A DNA stretch of 64,000 nt from an uncultured Phycisphaerales bacterium (GTDB taxonomy: Bacteria; Planctomycetota; Phycisphaerae; Phycisphaerales; SM1A02): positions 1 through 64,000 of the forward strand of contig CASICI010000010.1 in the NCBI GenBank assembly GCA_949373145.1. The letters run 5' to 3'. A program made the translations under genes and the position numbers. This document shows, one piece after another, positions 35,601 to 44,725 of this stretch. Each line of letters opens with the position of its first letter. Position 1 is the stretch's first letter. The notes beneath the pieces are model-generated. The model did no database searches. It was not told the origin of the DNA and worked only from the letters and a program-made list of their open reading frames with translations.

Positions 35601-36972
35601 GGATGCGCAGAGCGGGAACGAAGATCACAGCCAGGTCTCGAGCATCATCTGTGAAATACTCGGTCTGGATGAGATCGGACCCGATGAAAGCGTTCTGGAT
35701 GCCGGGGCGAGCTCGGTCGACATGATCAGAATCGCGAATCGCCTGGAATTGATCAACGAAGGTGTCCGACCGAAACTCGATGACCTCTACGAATCTCCGA
35801 GTCCAAGAGGCATCACGAGGATTTTGAACAAGAAGGCGAGACAGGCCGCTACGGAACCCAAGCCACGGAAGGTCTCAGCAGAGCGTCCGAATGAAAGTGC
35901 CCCACGTTCGGCACCCGTCGGTCAGGTCCAGGCGATCGTCGAAATCGCCCGTGAGATCCTGGGCATGGAGGACATCGATTCGGGAACGAATCTTCTGGAC
36001 GCAGGGGCGAGTTCGGTCGACATGATCAGAATCGCCAACAAGATCGAAGGTCTCAACGGAGGCGTACGACCGAAACTGGACGACATCTATGAACACCCGA
36101 ATCCGGCCGACATCGCGGCCTTGCTGCAACCGACGGATGTAGTCGCCGATGTGAGCGACGAAGTGGACGAGAGTGCGAGCACACAACCTTCGGGACGCTC
36201 GGGCTTGCTGTCGGTGCCGGGTGCGAACCACGATCCCGTGCTCAGCAAGGAACTCCGGACCCGTGAAGAAGTCGCGGAATTCAAGGCGGCAAGACACGGA
36301 AGACGATCGGACCTGGACGGACTCGATGGGGTCTCTCTCACGGACATGATCCCCGACGTCGCTGGCGTGCGACCGAGATTGAGAAAGACGAGACGACTCT
36401 ACAGTCAGAACATGGTGACGCTCGACGCGATGTCGCAACTGATCGGTTCATTGCGTGCGGACGGCTCGTCTGAACGCAGGTTCAATTTCGGATCGAGCGG
36501 ACCGACCTATTCGATCGCCAGCTACCTCGTCGTCAAGCATGGCCGAGTGGAAAACGTCGATGCGGGAAGCTACTGGTACGACCCTGATGAACACAAACTC
36601 ATCCCGGCAGGAGACGTCGGAGAATTCGGTCCCGATGCTGTCTGGGGAGAGATCAACAAGAACATGCTGACCAGCGCCGCATTCGGAATCGCACTGGTCT
36701 ACAGACCGGCCGCGATCTGGCCCGTCTACGATCGCGCTTCGGACCGTTATGCGATCCTTGAAGCCGGATTCATGTCGCAGCTTCTTGAGATGCAGGCGGA
36801 GGAATACGGGATGGGTCTCTGCCAGGTGGGTGCGATGGACTCCGAACAATTCGTCAAGGCGGTCAAACTCCCAGATGGGGACACGGTCATCAACTGGCTG
36901 GTCGGTGGCATGAGACTCGAATCCGGTGACGATTCCGGGTTCGGCGGAGCGCAGAAGCGAGAGGTCTTCTGA
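32671..36972 (+). CDS. Nonribosomal peptide synthetase Cy-A(Cys)-PCP-PCP-Ox
   Basis: A 1433-residue NRPS. (1) Heterocyclisation (Cy) domain, about 8-440: TPIQQAYWVGRQ at 13 and the Cy signature D142-x4-D147-x2-S150 in place of HHxxxDG, plus NTVFTSLL and QTPQVGLDFQLW. (2) A domain, about 460-975: YTSGSTGEPKG near 603, binding-pocket residues D-L-W-N-L-S-L-I-W-K read from FDLSVW, VWNSVP, LLSGDW and LGGATEAAIW, one change from the cysteine code DLYNLSLIWK. (3) Two carrier domains with DAGASSVDMIRIAN, phosphopantetheine serines about 1015 and 1115. (4) C-terminal SagB/McbC-like FMN oxidase (about 1240-1425). Predicted: cysteine loading, condensation to thiazoline, oxidation to thiazole. GGGGGAG precedes the ATG by ten bases. 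It overlaps the next gene by one base. Confidence 0.9.
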   Translation: MTVGESPIKLIPMTPIQQAYWVGRQTDMKLGGVSTHSCEEIVCHGRDMRRLEEAFNALIRRHDMLRAVVTRDGMIRILEETPHYDFHLDDARHMSAIEKYHRIDNHRNRIREEVLASDSWPLFRVKGVRLAEDEYRLFVSTDALLLDASSRGVLFKEWRALYEEPQNPLPALKSSIDEYIERSTNDPDRVKKTHAAREYWSQIMVDMPGSPRLYARKPEPTNDTFERLEADLPKEVFESIERRCSEFKQKTSVTSCFLALFSRTLSKWSKSHDFHIVLTIFDQLATDERYENLVGDFTNTMLIDCSNRPDEPMDEFGPRLNTRIRESIKHSIYDGVEVIRDANKNRSAMHHEWKADGVNTVFTSLLRSRQKNEWRSAWIGPLLTMQTQTPQVGLDFQLWPVNGSARITWDYAKSILDTKVLGEIFAEFILDLTRFAEGRDEITTDSEHGQEAPSIAPSHEAMTDRVAFQITTRPDSPAVISKRDVLTFGELGESAMGVAEAIREHRPEGRSPVLLALPRSTQQVTGALGIMLSGCPYVPVSPEWPQERIQGIMKGSGASGIVCEDTFLPELELDGGFRIDPFKVSSAPFDHEKWPVGSDDLAYIIYTSGSTGEPKGVAMQHGPTMTTLAEIESRYMIDADDCILGISAMSFDLSVWDVFGGLGAGARLVIADVEEAKDPGAWVRLIKSHHVTVWNSVPTLAQLMIERQETEGERLPIRLFLLSGDWIPVTLPERLRQGCLKTNVVSLGGATEAAIWSVCHEIGLVDPAWRSIPYGRALSGQTLEIMNEGLETIEPGSIGEIIIGGGGLAQGYHGDQTLTDLKFPTLNDGRRVYRTGDLGRVQTDGVIEFLGRADDQVKVAGHRIELGEIEFAMQSHPAVSECLAKAVGPPCGARKLFAYVVPKSGMMPAIDLDDIRLHAAKTLPDYMVPNTIRVLEKMPLSSNGKVDRSLDLETMQSEWGEDHTTVKGSESTEPSTPDAQSGNEDHSQVSSIICEILGLDEIGPDESVLDAGASSVDMIRIANRLELINEGVRPKLDDLYESPSPRGITRILNKKARQAATEPKPRKVSAERPNESAPRSAPVGQVQAIVEIAREILGMEDIDSGTNLLDAGASSVDMIRIANKIEGLNGGVRPKLDDIYEHPNPADIAALLQPTDVVADVSDEVDESASTQPSGRSGLLSVPGANHDPVLSKELRTREEVAEFKAARHGRRSDLDGLDGVSLTDMIPDVAGVRPRLRKTRRLYSQNMVTLDAMSQLIGSLRADGSSERRFNFGSSGPTYSIASYLVVKHGRVENVDAGSYWYDPDEHKLIPAGDVGEFGPDAVWGEINKNMLTSAAFGIALVYRPAAIWPVYDRASDRYAILEAGFMSQLLEMQAEEYGMGLCQVGAMDSEQFVKAVKLPDGDTVINWLVGGMRLESGDDSGFGGAQKREVF

Positions 36973-39515
36973 TGACGTGCGTCCCGACTCTCATCGCAAC
37001 TCTGAAGGGTCGCGGAGCACAGTTCTCCGTGGTGGGTCACCAACTCGAGATCACGGCACCTGACGGCGTGATCGATGATGACGTGCGTGCCTCGATCAAG
37101 AAACACAAGGAAGCGATCATCGACCTGATTCTTCGAGAATCATCGGTGACCACCCCACCGTTCCCGACCTCGAACGTGCAGAATCGAATGAGCCTCAACG
37201 CCAAGACCAGTCGACATGGAGACCATGTCCGGTCGATGCACAGATTCAGGGGCGAGATCGACAAAGCATCGATGTCGGCTGCAGTGCAGGTCATGATTCA
37301 ACGGAACCCGACGCTCACCATTCGATTCATGGAGTCAGAGGGAAAGATCCTTCAACAGCTGACACCGATCGGGATGTTCCACGTCGATTCGATCGAACTC
37401 CTCGACGGCGAGGATTCCAGCGATGCCGCACGAAGATACGTGGAAAGACCATTCGACATGGTGCATGATCCGATGTTCCGAGTCGGCATGACCGATGCCG
37501 ATGAGAGTGAAACGCGACATCTCGTGTCCGTGGTACATCATGCATTGGCCGATGGATATGCCAATGCATTGATTACCAGAACATTGTCTGAGCTCTACAA
37601 CCAGATTGAAAGTGGTGAGAGACCCGAGATCCATGACCCTTCCAAGGCTCTTGATGGATACCGTGACTTCTGCATTCAGACATCATCACGTGAAGACGAA
37701 GAGGAGTCGGAGGACGAGGTTGGAATCGGGCGGACTCTTGTGTCGGCGTTTCCATTGTGCGATGAACAGGAGAACTCCCAGGAGAAGATCGACTTTCAGA
37801 TGAGAAACATCAGCATCCCGAGTGATTTGCGGACGAAGCTGGAAGCATTCGGCAGGAAGCACACGATCAATCTCATGACCGTGTCAATCACAGCGGCCCA
37901 GATTCTCATCAAGAAGACGCACCCTGAGGAGACCGGTGTCATAGGCTGCCCTATCAGCAGCAGAATGTCAGAATCGAGCCTGGACCTGATCTCGAACATG
38001 ACGGTTGAATTGCCGTTCGTACAGGATTTCCAGGATTCGGAATCGTTGTTGGCAGTGATGAAAAGGGTCCAACGAGACCTGCTCGGGCGTCTGAACGTCA
38101 CTCCTGAACCGCTCGAGTCATTGATCGAAAGAGGACATCTTCCAGCACGAGGGAGACGCCGGCTGCGCCTTCCATTTTCAGTAGGCGTCTATGAATTCAA
38201 ATCCGGACTGGATCTGACGGGAGTGAAGACGACCCGTGATTTCGACAGTCACGAAAATCCATTCATTGGGATGGCACTTCGAATTCTTCATGATGAAGAC
38301 AAGATGGAAGTCGAATATGAATATGACAGGTCCATGGTCGGCGACCGGCGCGCAAGCGAGCTGGCAGACGCATATGTGACGATCATTCGAGCCATGTGCG
38401 AGGAACCGACGAAAAGCTTCGATCAGATTTCGATCGAATCCACTCTTCGCGATGGCATGCGACTGCACACTACGAATGACGCAAAAACGCCGGAACAGGG
38501 TTCGACCAAAAATGAATCCCCGACGATGCTTGAAGTCATCCTCGCCTCTCACTGGACGAAGATACTCAAGATCTCCCAGATCGGGAGGCGCGATCGTTTC
38601 TTCGAGCTCGGAGGAAGTTCACTGCAATTGATTCGACTCATAGATTCCGTCGGAGACACGATCGGACGTCAGATCACTTTGTCTGACTTCATCGGGGATC
38701 CGACCTTGATGGAGCTTGCGGAACTCCTCACCAGTGAATCTAGCAGTCTGATGATTCCACCCACGATGGAGATCGCCCCGGATGCACGCGGAAACAAGGT
38801 GTTCTGCATTCCAGGCCAGGGTGGCATCTCCGCCTTCACTTTTTCGGCCATCGCCGAAAACATGAAGGACAAGGCGAGACTCATCGGTCTGCAGATTCCC
38901 GGGCTGAATCCCGATTCGGAGCAGGTCTATTCGATGGATGGAATCATCGAGCAGATGGTCGATGTCATCGAAGAGTGCAGGGATCCGGAAGATCCGGTCA
39001 TGATCATCGGACACTCAGCGGGTGGGATCATCGGCATGGAGATCGTCAAAGTGTTTCAGGAACGTGGTGTCCACTGCCTTCCTCCGATTCTCATCGGAAC
39101 CGCCGCCCCGGTGCAAGATGCGAAAAAGGGATTCAAGGAACGAATTCAATCCAGATACAGACGACACAAGATGCTGAAGAGTGCACAGAAGAACAACAAG
39201 GCACTCAATCTGATGGAATCAGGGTCCACTCACGGCCGGGTCGAGGCACGACTGAAGGAAGCCGTCGACCGCATGTCCATCATGATTTCAAAATTCAGTC
39301 CCACGGGGCGATACTGCTCGGACATCCATCTCATCAATGACAGTGGAACCAGGTTCTGCACTTCGGATGAAAACACGACAAGGTGGTCCCGACTCACTGA
39401 CGGCGAAGTGACCGAGGATTTCATCGACTGCGACCACCTCGACCTGATCAGCATGGGTGAAAGGACGATTCAGAAGTCGATTGAAGAATCGATCTTGTTC
39501 CCGATCAAAAGCTGA
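36972..39515 (+). CDS. Nonribosomal peptide synthetase: TubC docking-C-PCP-TE
   Basis: An 847-residue NRPS without an adenylation domain. Residues 1-55 look like a TubC N-terminal docking domain (TLIATLKGRGAQFSVVGHQLEITAPDG). A condensation domain follows (about 60-470) with HHALADG at 189-195, an intact HHxxxDG. A carrier domain has FFELGGSSLQLI, with the modified serine about 550. A type I thioesterase (about 590-847) has the nucleophile in GHSAGG, Ser about 682, and a late catalytic His in DCDHLDL. Peptide chain release as acid, ester or cycle is expected. The docking domain suggests it receives its chain from the preceding protein. Its carrier must be loaded in trans or remain a non-amino-acid carrier. 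Confidence 0.88.
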   Translation: MTCVPTLIATLKGRGAQFSVVGHQLEITAPDGVIDDDVRASIKKHKEAIIDLILRESSVTTPPFPTSNVQNRMSLNAKTSRHGDHVRSMHRFRGEIDKASMSAAVQVMIQRNPTLTIRFMESEGKILQQLTPIGMFHVDSIELLDGEDSSDAARRYVERPFDMVHDPMFRVGMTDADESETRHLVSVVHHALADGYANALITRTLSELYNQIESGERPEIHDPSKALDGYRDFCIQTSSREDEEESEDEVGIGRTLVSAFPLCDEQENSQEKIDFQMRNISIPSDLRTKLEAFGRKHTINLMTVSITAAQILIKKTHPEETGVIGCPISSRMSESSLDLISNMTVELPFVQDFQDSESLLAVMKRVQRDLLGRLNVTPEPLESLIERGHLPARGRRRLRLPFSVGVYEFKSGLDLTGVKTTRDFDSHENPFIGMALRILHDEDKMEVEYEYDRSMVGDRRASELADAYVTIIRAMCEEPTKSFDQISIESTLRDGMRLHTTNDAKTPEQGSTKNESPTMLEVILASHWTKILKISQIGRRDRFFELGGSSLQLIRLIDSVGDTIGRQITLSDFIGDPTLMELAELLTSESSSLMIPPTMEIAPDARGNKVFCIPGQGGISAFTFSAIAENMKDKARLIGLQIPGLNPDSEQVYSMDGIIEQMVDVIEECRDPEDPVMIIGHSAGGIIGMEIVKVFQERGVHCLPPILIGTAAPVQDAKKGFKERIQSRYRRHKMLKSAQKNNKALNLMESGSTHGRVEARLKEAVDRMSIMISKFSPTGRYCSDIHLINDSGTRFCTSDENTTRWSRLTDGEVTEDFIDCDHLDLISMGERTIQKSIEESILFPIKS

Positions 39516-40281
39516 TCGGATCGATCAATCGATCGGCGAAACCGACGCAGACCATGATTCCATCGGGAGTACAGTCCGGTTCGATCAATGTCACATGATG
39601 AATCGAATCTCCGTTTCGAACGACCGCCCGGTCTCCCCGGGAAAGATTCTCTTCAACAGGGACGGTCACCCGTGTCGGGTCGATGCTGAGACCGGTACCA
39701 AGAGATTTCAGAGCAGCCTCCTTACGGGTCCAGAATCGCAGGAAAGTTTCGGAGTCATGGATGATTCCATCCTCCAAAGCGTGTATCTCCTCGGGCGACA
39801 GGATGCGACGTGCAAGTGAAGCGGCATCAGGAATTTCTCGCAGGACTTCGATGTCGATTCCAGGTTCGATGGCCGAGTCGGAGAGCACCACGGCGAACCA
39901 TCGATCGGATCTGCTCGCGTTGAAACGAAGATGGTTCGTTTTCGGAAGGGATGGCTTTCCACGCTCGATGGAATCAAGTTCGATCATCTCAGGCGCCAGC
40001 CCGGAACGTTCGCTCAATAAAGAACGCAGAACCGAGCGCCTTGCGAGGAAATGACTGCGGTCCGAATCTCGGGCAAAACCATTCGCACGTTCGACTTCGG
40101 CGGAATTCACGAGAGAGTCTCCACCTGAGCAGAGCTCGAGATCGAAGAGCCGAACCTCGAGTTCGATCTCCGGGCCGGGAATCAGATCGACCTTCGTGAT
40201 CTGGAAGCCATGATGTGGAGTCCTTCTTTCAGTCAAGGAGTCCCTTTCGTGACTGTTTTCAGATGGATCGGATCTTTTCAC
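39505..40281 (-). CDS. Sfp-type 4'-phosphopantetheinyl transferase
   Basis: A 258-residue PPTase that attaches phosphopantetheine from CoA to serines of carrier domains. Motifs: GKPSLP and FNASRSD in the N-terminal half, PGIDIEVLRE (metal and CoA binding, GxDxE), and RFWTRKEAALKSLGTGL (WxxKEA). Its stop overlaps the end of the NRPS-2 gene by 11 bases, convergently, and it is the obvious activator of the three PCPs. The longest frame begins at GTG (40281); a TTG at 40236 with a GAAAGGGA upstream is an alternative start. Only the one PPTase is in this window. Confidence 0.87.
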   Translation of the reverse strand: MKRSDPSENSHERDSLTERRTPHHGFQITKVDLIPGPEIELEVRLFDLELCSGGDSLVNSAEVERANGFARDSDRSHFLARRSVLRSLLSERSGLAPEMIELDSIERGKPSLPKTNHLRFNASRSDRWFAVVLSDSAIEPGIDIEVLREIPDAASLARRILSPEEIHALEDGIIHDSETFLRFWTRKEAALKSLGTGLSIDPTRVTVPVEENLSRGDRAVVRNGDSIHHVTLIEPDCTPDGIMVCVGFADRLIDPISF

Positions 40282-40409
40282 GTCCTACAGACTAGCCACA
40301 AGGCCATTCCCGGGGGAAGTCACCATAAACCGTCAGGATGGGCGATCCAAGCGGTCCCTCGGGAGGTACCATGGTACCGCGCGTCTCACGACGCTTTTCT
40401 TTGACATCA

Positions 40410-40754
40410 GGGGCCGAACGGCATCGATCGGACGATTCGATGTTGTCGTTGCGTGTCGTGGAGCATCCAGGCCACGTAAAAAGGATGCAAAAACACAACT
40501 GCCAACACGCAGTACTCACTCGCAGCCTAAGCCGCGACCGCTGGTCACCCGACGCCCGATGAGGTGACCAGTGGAACATCATCGGGCTGGTTCCAATGGG
40601 CCGGCATACTTCGGCGGAACGAGAAACTTGTATGCCATGTCCTGTGGCTGGCCACCATCAGCCGTTCCACAGGACGAGAACAAAGAGATGGTTACACACG
40701 TAGACGCGGCAGCTTCACCGCTCCGACACGGGGGTTCGAATCCCCCCGGCTCCA
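40410..40754 (+). ncRNA. ssrA: tmRNA (transfer-messenger RNA)
   Basis: A one-piece tmRNA of 345 bases that rescues stalled ribosomes with SmpB. The ends pair as a tRNA-like acceptor, GGGGCCG with CGGCTCC (one G-U), and the T arm is GGGGG-TTCGAAT-CCCCC; CCA is not encoded. The tag frame, read back from the TAA stop, ends ANTQYSLAA, so the degradation signal LAA is present. The likely resume GCA is one base out of frame with that reading: five A's follow GC, and six would give AKNTTANTQYSLAA. Either an A is missing or the resume codon is unusual. A 14-base palindrome (GGTACCATGGTACC, 40365-40378) lies just upstream. Confidence 0.88.
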
Positions 40755-40757
40755 TTG

Positions 40758-40797
40758 AACACGCCCCGCACGGCCATTCGGCCGTGCGGGGCGTGTT
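40758..40797 (+). terminator. Intrinsic terminator of ssrA
   Basis: A perfect 18-bp stem, AACACGCCCCGCACGGCC with GGCCGTGCGGGGCGTGTT, closes an ATTC loop three bases after the mature tmRNA 3' end. The stem itself ends in GTGTT; there is no long T-run beyond it. Given the stability, it should stop the tmRNA transcript and guide 3' processing. Confidence 0.85.
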
Positions 40798-41016
40798 GCA
40801 TGGACGGCCCGAAACTGCGATCGGAGCCGATTACGGTCGGAGATCTGGAAATGATTGAAAGGAGTGCAGGCCTGCCAGCCTTGTGCACGAAGTCACTTTC
40901 AACAAATACCAGCACTTCAGCCTTTCACTTTGCCCGCAACCGGATAGGTTCGTTGTCGAGGAAGTGCTTGGTGATCTCACCATCGACCACATGCAGGGGC
41001 ATGAGGAGTCGCTTTC

Positions 41017-43768
41017 ATGAACGGGACATGCCAGGGGAATCGACGTGCTGTGGCACGTCTTGTGGCCATTGCAGCTCTGCTTCTGATGACAGAGGGCCTT
41101 GAATCGAAGATCGCCGCGGGACAGACGCCTGACTACGAGGGCAGCGTCTGCCGACTGGACCCGCAGACCGTTCGTTACGAAGTGAACACTGAAACGAACG
41201 TGCAGAACGTGCTTCTCTACGCCACACCACCGGGTGGCGGATGGTACCTCTCACAAATTGAACCCGGTCTCTTCCGTCGTGACATGAGCAGCCCGATCGG
41301 CCAGGAGATCCAGTTCAACCTGCTGCTTCAGAACCCCACCCAATTCAGTTTTCCAGTCCACAACGTGTCTCTCGACGAGGGATGTGCCGCCTTCGAACGT
41401 GATGATGTCATGCCCCCCCCCATTCGTGGATTCAGGCATGAATTCAGCGTGGACTCGAATTCCATCAGGATCTCCTTTGAAGCCAATCCGGGCAACTACC
41501 TGATCCCGGAAACCAACTCCGTGGACCTTCGCTTCAGGGTGGATGAAGGGGAGATCATCAGGGCACGGATGACGACGTCCGATCAAAGGTTCTTCGAAAC
41601 GACTCTCACGCAGATCGAAACGGGTTCCCGGGTGATCTACTGGTTCGAGCAACAGGTGGGAGAACAACCGGTCGAGAGCACGTTGTTCACACGGATCGTG
41701 GGTCAGGCAGCGCCACCTTCCGCCGAATATCCTCTTCAAGCACGTTTCGCCGGCCGATTCAGGGACCGACACCCGAATGAATGGCGGTTCGATCACTACG
41801 TCGCGAATTACGCCGGAGGCAAGACCTTCGAGATGGTCGTGACGGACCATGGCGACTCACTCGAAATGATGGTCGTCACGGATGAGTCCAGCGGCCCGGA
41901 ACGAGTCGACTTCAAGTACTACATTCAGAGCGCACCAGGAGGGATGTGCGACCGCCCCATCACCGCGGTCAATCTGATGATGCAACGGGACCAGAACCGA
42001 TCCCACGTGTTTCAGAGTGGCATTCCCGACATCACGCCCGGGCAGATCATCGAATTCGACTTCACACACGTGGGCGTTCCCGATGGAGAAGGCGGTGTGA
42101 TCCAGTACTACACCGAATACTTCTACTACCACGCTGGCACGGGAAGACTCGGCCTCGCCCAAAGCAACCCGAGAGCTTCGCCGGCGGGTGATGCGTCGAT
42201 TCCGCTGGTCACATCACCAAGATTCGCATTCGCCCAACATGCGAACAATCTCAGCATCGAGGAGCTGAATCATTTCCTTGCCGGCAAGGAACGTTTTGAA
42301 ACGGACCATGCTGACGGTCTACTCAAGAACTTCCCGACCTGGTTCGATTGCTGCTCCGGACCGATCGGATTCGGGTTGAAACCAAGTCCCCATGCGCTTC
42401 CGAATGCTCTGGGGCCATCCTTCAACGCACCAAGCTGCATCGCCTGCCACCATATGGATGGACGCGGCGCCACTCCGACCGGACAGGAGGACACCTTGAT
42501 CTCTCTGGTCATGCAGCTGTCGACGCACGAGACCGATGCATTCGGTGCTCCCGTCCCGGACCCCCGGTACGGACGCCAGTTCGACACCGCAGCGACACCG
42601 GGCACTCAGCCGGAAGGACGACTCCAGGTCGAGTACGAGAGTCATCGAAGCCACCTTCGACGACGGGACGCCCTACCAGCTGCGCAAGCCCAGCTATCGT
42701 TTCGAAGACACGCTTCACGGGGCGCCCACGGGGGCGAGACAGTCCGCTCGAATCGCGCCGATGCTCGCGGGAACAGGACTTCTGGAGGCGGTGATGACCT
42801 CTGAAATTCTCTCCCGGGAGGATACTGCCGACACCGACGGCGACGGGATCTCCGGTCGAGCGAACTGGGTTCGTGATCTGCTCACTGGTGACATGGCGCT
42901 TGGTCGATTCGGGTGGAAAGCCGGTCAACCCGGGCTCGTGCAACAGACGGCGGTCGCCTATCAACGGGATATGGGTATCACGTCTGACTACCTTCCAGAC
43001 CACGATTGTGGCGAGCAGACGAAGGACTGCCCACCTCCTTCGGCACCAGAGCTTGGCGCCATGTCGATCGAGCTGGTCGCGGAGTACGTGTCAGGCCTGG
43101 CGCCTCCCCCGCGCTTGAATCATGAGGACCCCATGGCGATCATCGGCATGCAACTCTTCAAGAACGCGAACTGCCAGGCATGCCATGCACCTTCGATGCG
43201 AACACGTTCCGATCACGAGACCATCGCCTATCGCAACCAGCGAATCGAACCCTTCACGGACCTGCTTCTGCACGACATGGGCCAAGAGCTCGCCGACGAT
43301 TTCGTGGAATACGGTGCCAGTGGATCCGAATGGCGCACACCACCGCTTTGGGGGGCAGGATATGTGGGCCATGTCCTTGGCACTCCGGACGAGTGCACCG
43401 ACCCGTTCTCGGGGGGTGCTGAACCGAACTATCTGCATGATGGGCGCGCTCGAAGCCTGATGGAAGCGATTCTCTGGCATGGCGGAGAAGCCGCTGCGTC
43501 ACGCGAGGTGGTTCTGGCGATGCATTCCGAAGAACGGGAGGCCCTGATTCGATATGTGTCCTACCCATTCGACGACCCCTCACTTCATGAAGCCGAACCC
43601 ATGCGGTGCGTGGGTGACCTGAATGGCGATCGGATGGTCGACGGAGGTGATCTCAGCATGCTGCTCACGGCATGGGGCATGAATGGCCCGGGAGATCTTG
43701 ATGGAAACGCACTGGTCAACGGTGCGGACCTCACCAGACTTCTCGACCGATGGGGACCATGTGAGTGA
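41017..43768 (+). CDS. Secreted di-heme DUF1111 (thiol-oxidoreductase-like) protein with dockerin repeats, frameshifted
   Basis: One gene, about 917 residues if restored. An N-terminal signal (ARLVAIAALLLMTEG) leads to a region of about 350 residues without a known family, then the DUF1111 di-heme region with CIACH near residue 474 and CQACH near 718, and then two C-terminal dockerin-like repeats (DLNGDRMVDGGDLSMLLTAWG and DLDGNALVNGADLTRLLDRWG). DUF1111 proteins resemble di-heme peroxidases (CcpA/MauG) and likely sit in the periplasm. Near 42642 the frame changes: one reading ends at 42804, and the family text VIEATFDDGTPYQLRKPSY continues in the next frame to 43768. AGGAG lies eight bases before the ATG. 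Confidence 0.82.
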
Positions 43769-43876
43769 AGTCCACCGAGTACTCGGTTGAAGCCCCTGAA
43801 TCGACAGGATGGGGGTTTCAGCCGATTTTTTCGAGGTTCGGATCGAATCACCTCGAACTTCTGCCACGAACCACGT

Positions 43877-44722
43877 ATGACATGGTGCATGGCGGAAAAG
43901 CACTCCATCTCAAACACCGACTCCAGTCAGGAGCGTTCTGACGAACGTTCCCTCAAGGATTGGCTGGAAGTGCCGGAAGAGGCTGAAGACCAGTCCAGAA
44001 CGCCCAGCACCACCGCGACCTGCTGGACGATGATCGGAGATGCCCTCAACGAAACCTCACCAACCACCAGCGCAAGTCGCGAAGAGCTGACGAGACGATA
44101 CTGGCCGGCGATCTTCGCCTTCATCAGGGCCTCGGGACGTTCCGTCACGTTGTCTGAAGATCTCACCCAGGGCTTCATTTGCGACGTCTTCCTGGGAAGG
44201 AATCTGCTTTCCAAGGCCGAAGAGGCTCGAGGGCGTTTTCGCTCGCTTCTTCTCAGCTCGGTTCGAAACTACCTGGCTGATGACTACCGGAAACAGACCG
44301 CACAACGAAGAGCACCGAAGAACGGTCCGCCTGGAAGCCTTGATGCAAATCCAGGCCTGGATGCGGTCGACAAGACAAGCTTGAGTCCGGAATCCGCATT
44401 CAATATTCGGTGGATCGACGAACTGATTCTGAGGACCTCGGAAGAGACGAAGTCCGCTTTGCTGGAAAATGGACAAGGTGCGCACTGGGACATCTTCAAG
44501 CATCGAGTCCTCGACCCATGCCTGGTGGGTGCCACTCCGGTTCCTCATGACGAACTCTCCGCCAAATGGGGGTTGAGCGGTCTTCCCCAGGTCTCCAACT
44601 TTCTGGTCACGGCAAAAAGACGATTTGCGCAAACACTACTCTTGAACGTTCGAGAGACACTTCCTGATGATCAGGACCCCTCTCTCGAACTTCGTGAACT
44701 CTTCAAGGCACTTGGACAATAA
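43877..44722 (+). CDS. ECF-type RNA polymerase sigma factor
   Basis: A sigma factor of about 281 residues of the kind common in planctomycetes. Region 2 reads RRYWPAIFAFIRASGRSVTLSEDLTQGFICDVFLGRNL, then ARGRFRSLLLSSVRNYLADDYRKQTAQRR, the core-binding and -10 recognition part. Region 4 is weak and may be the segment VPHDELSAKWGLSGLPQVSNFLVTAKRRFAQTL. A charged N-terminal part of about 60 residues precedes region 2. Start choice between ATG 43877, ATG 43889 and TTG 43787 is not decided by a ribosome site. It probably acts with the small gene three bases after it. Confidence 0.8.
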   Translation: MTWCMAEKHSISNTDSSQERSDERSLKDWLEVPEEAEDQSRTPSTTATCWTMIGDALNETSPTTSASREELTRRYWPAIFAFIRASGRSVTLSEDLTQGFICDVFLGRNLLSKAEEARGRFRSLLLSSVRNYLADDYRKQTAQRRAPKNGPPGSLDANPGLDAVDKTSLSPESAFNIRWIDELILRTSEETKSALLENGQGAHWDIFKHRVLDPCLVGATPVPHDELSAKWGLSGLPQVSNFLVTAKRRFAQTLLLNVRETLPDDQDPSLELRELFKALGQ

Positions 44723-44725
44723 GCG

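Noticed and set aside
40381-40402. A small terminator (GCGTC-TCAC-GACGC then TTTTCTTT) just before ssrA
   Set aside because: Only a 5-bp stem, and no plus-strand gene ends there; may be part of the ssrA precursor.
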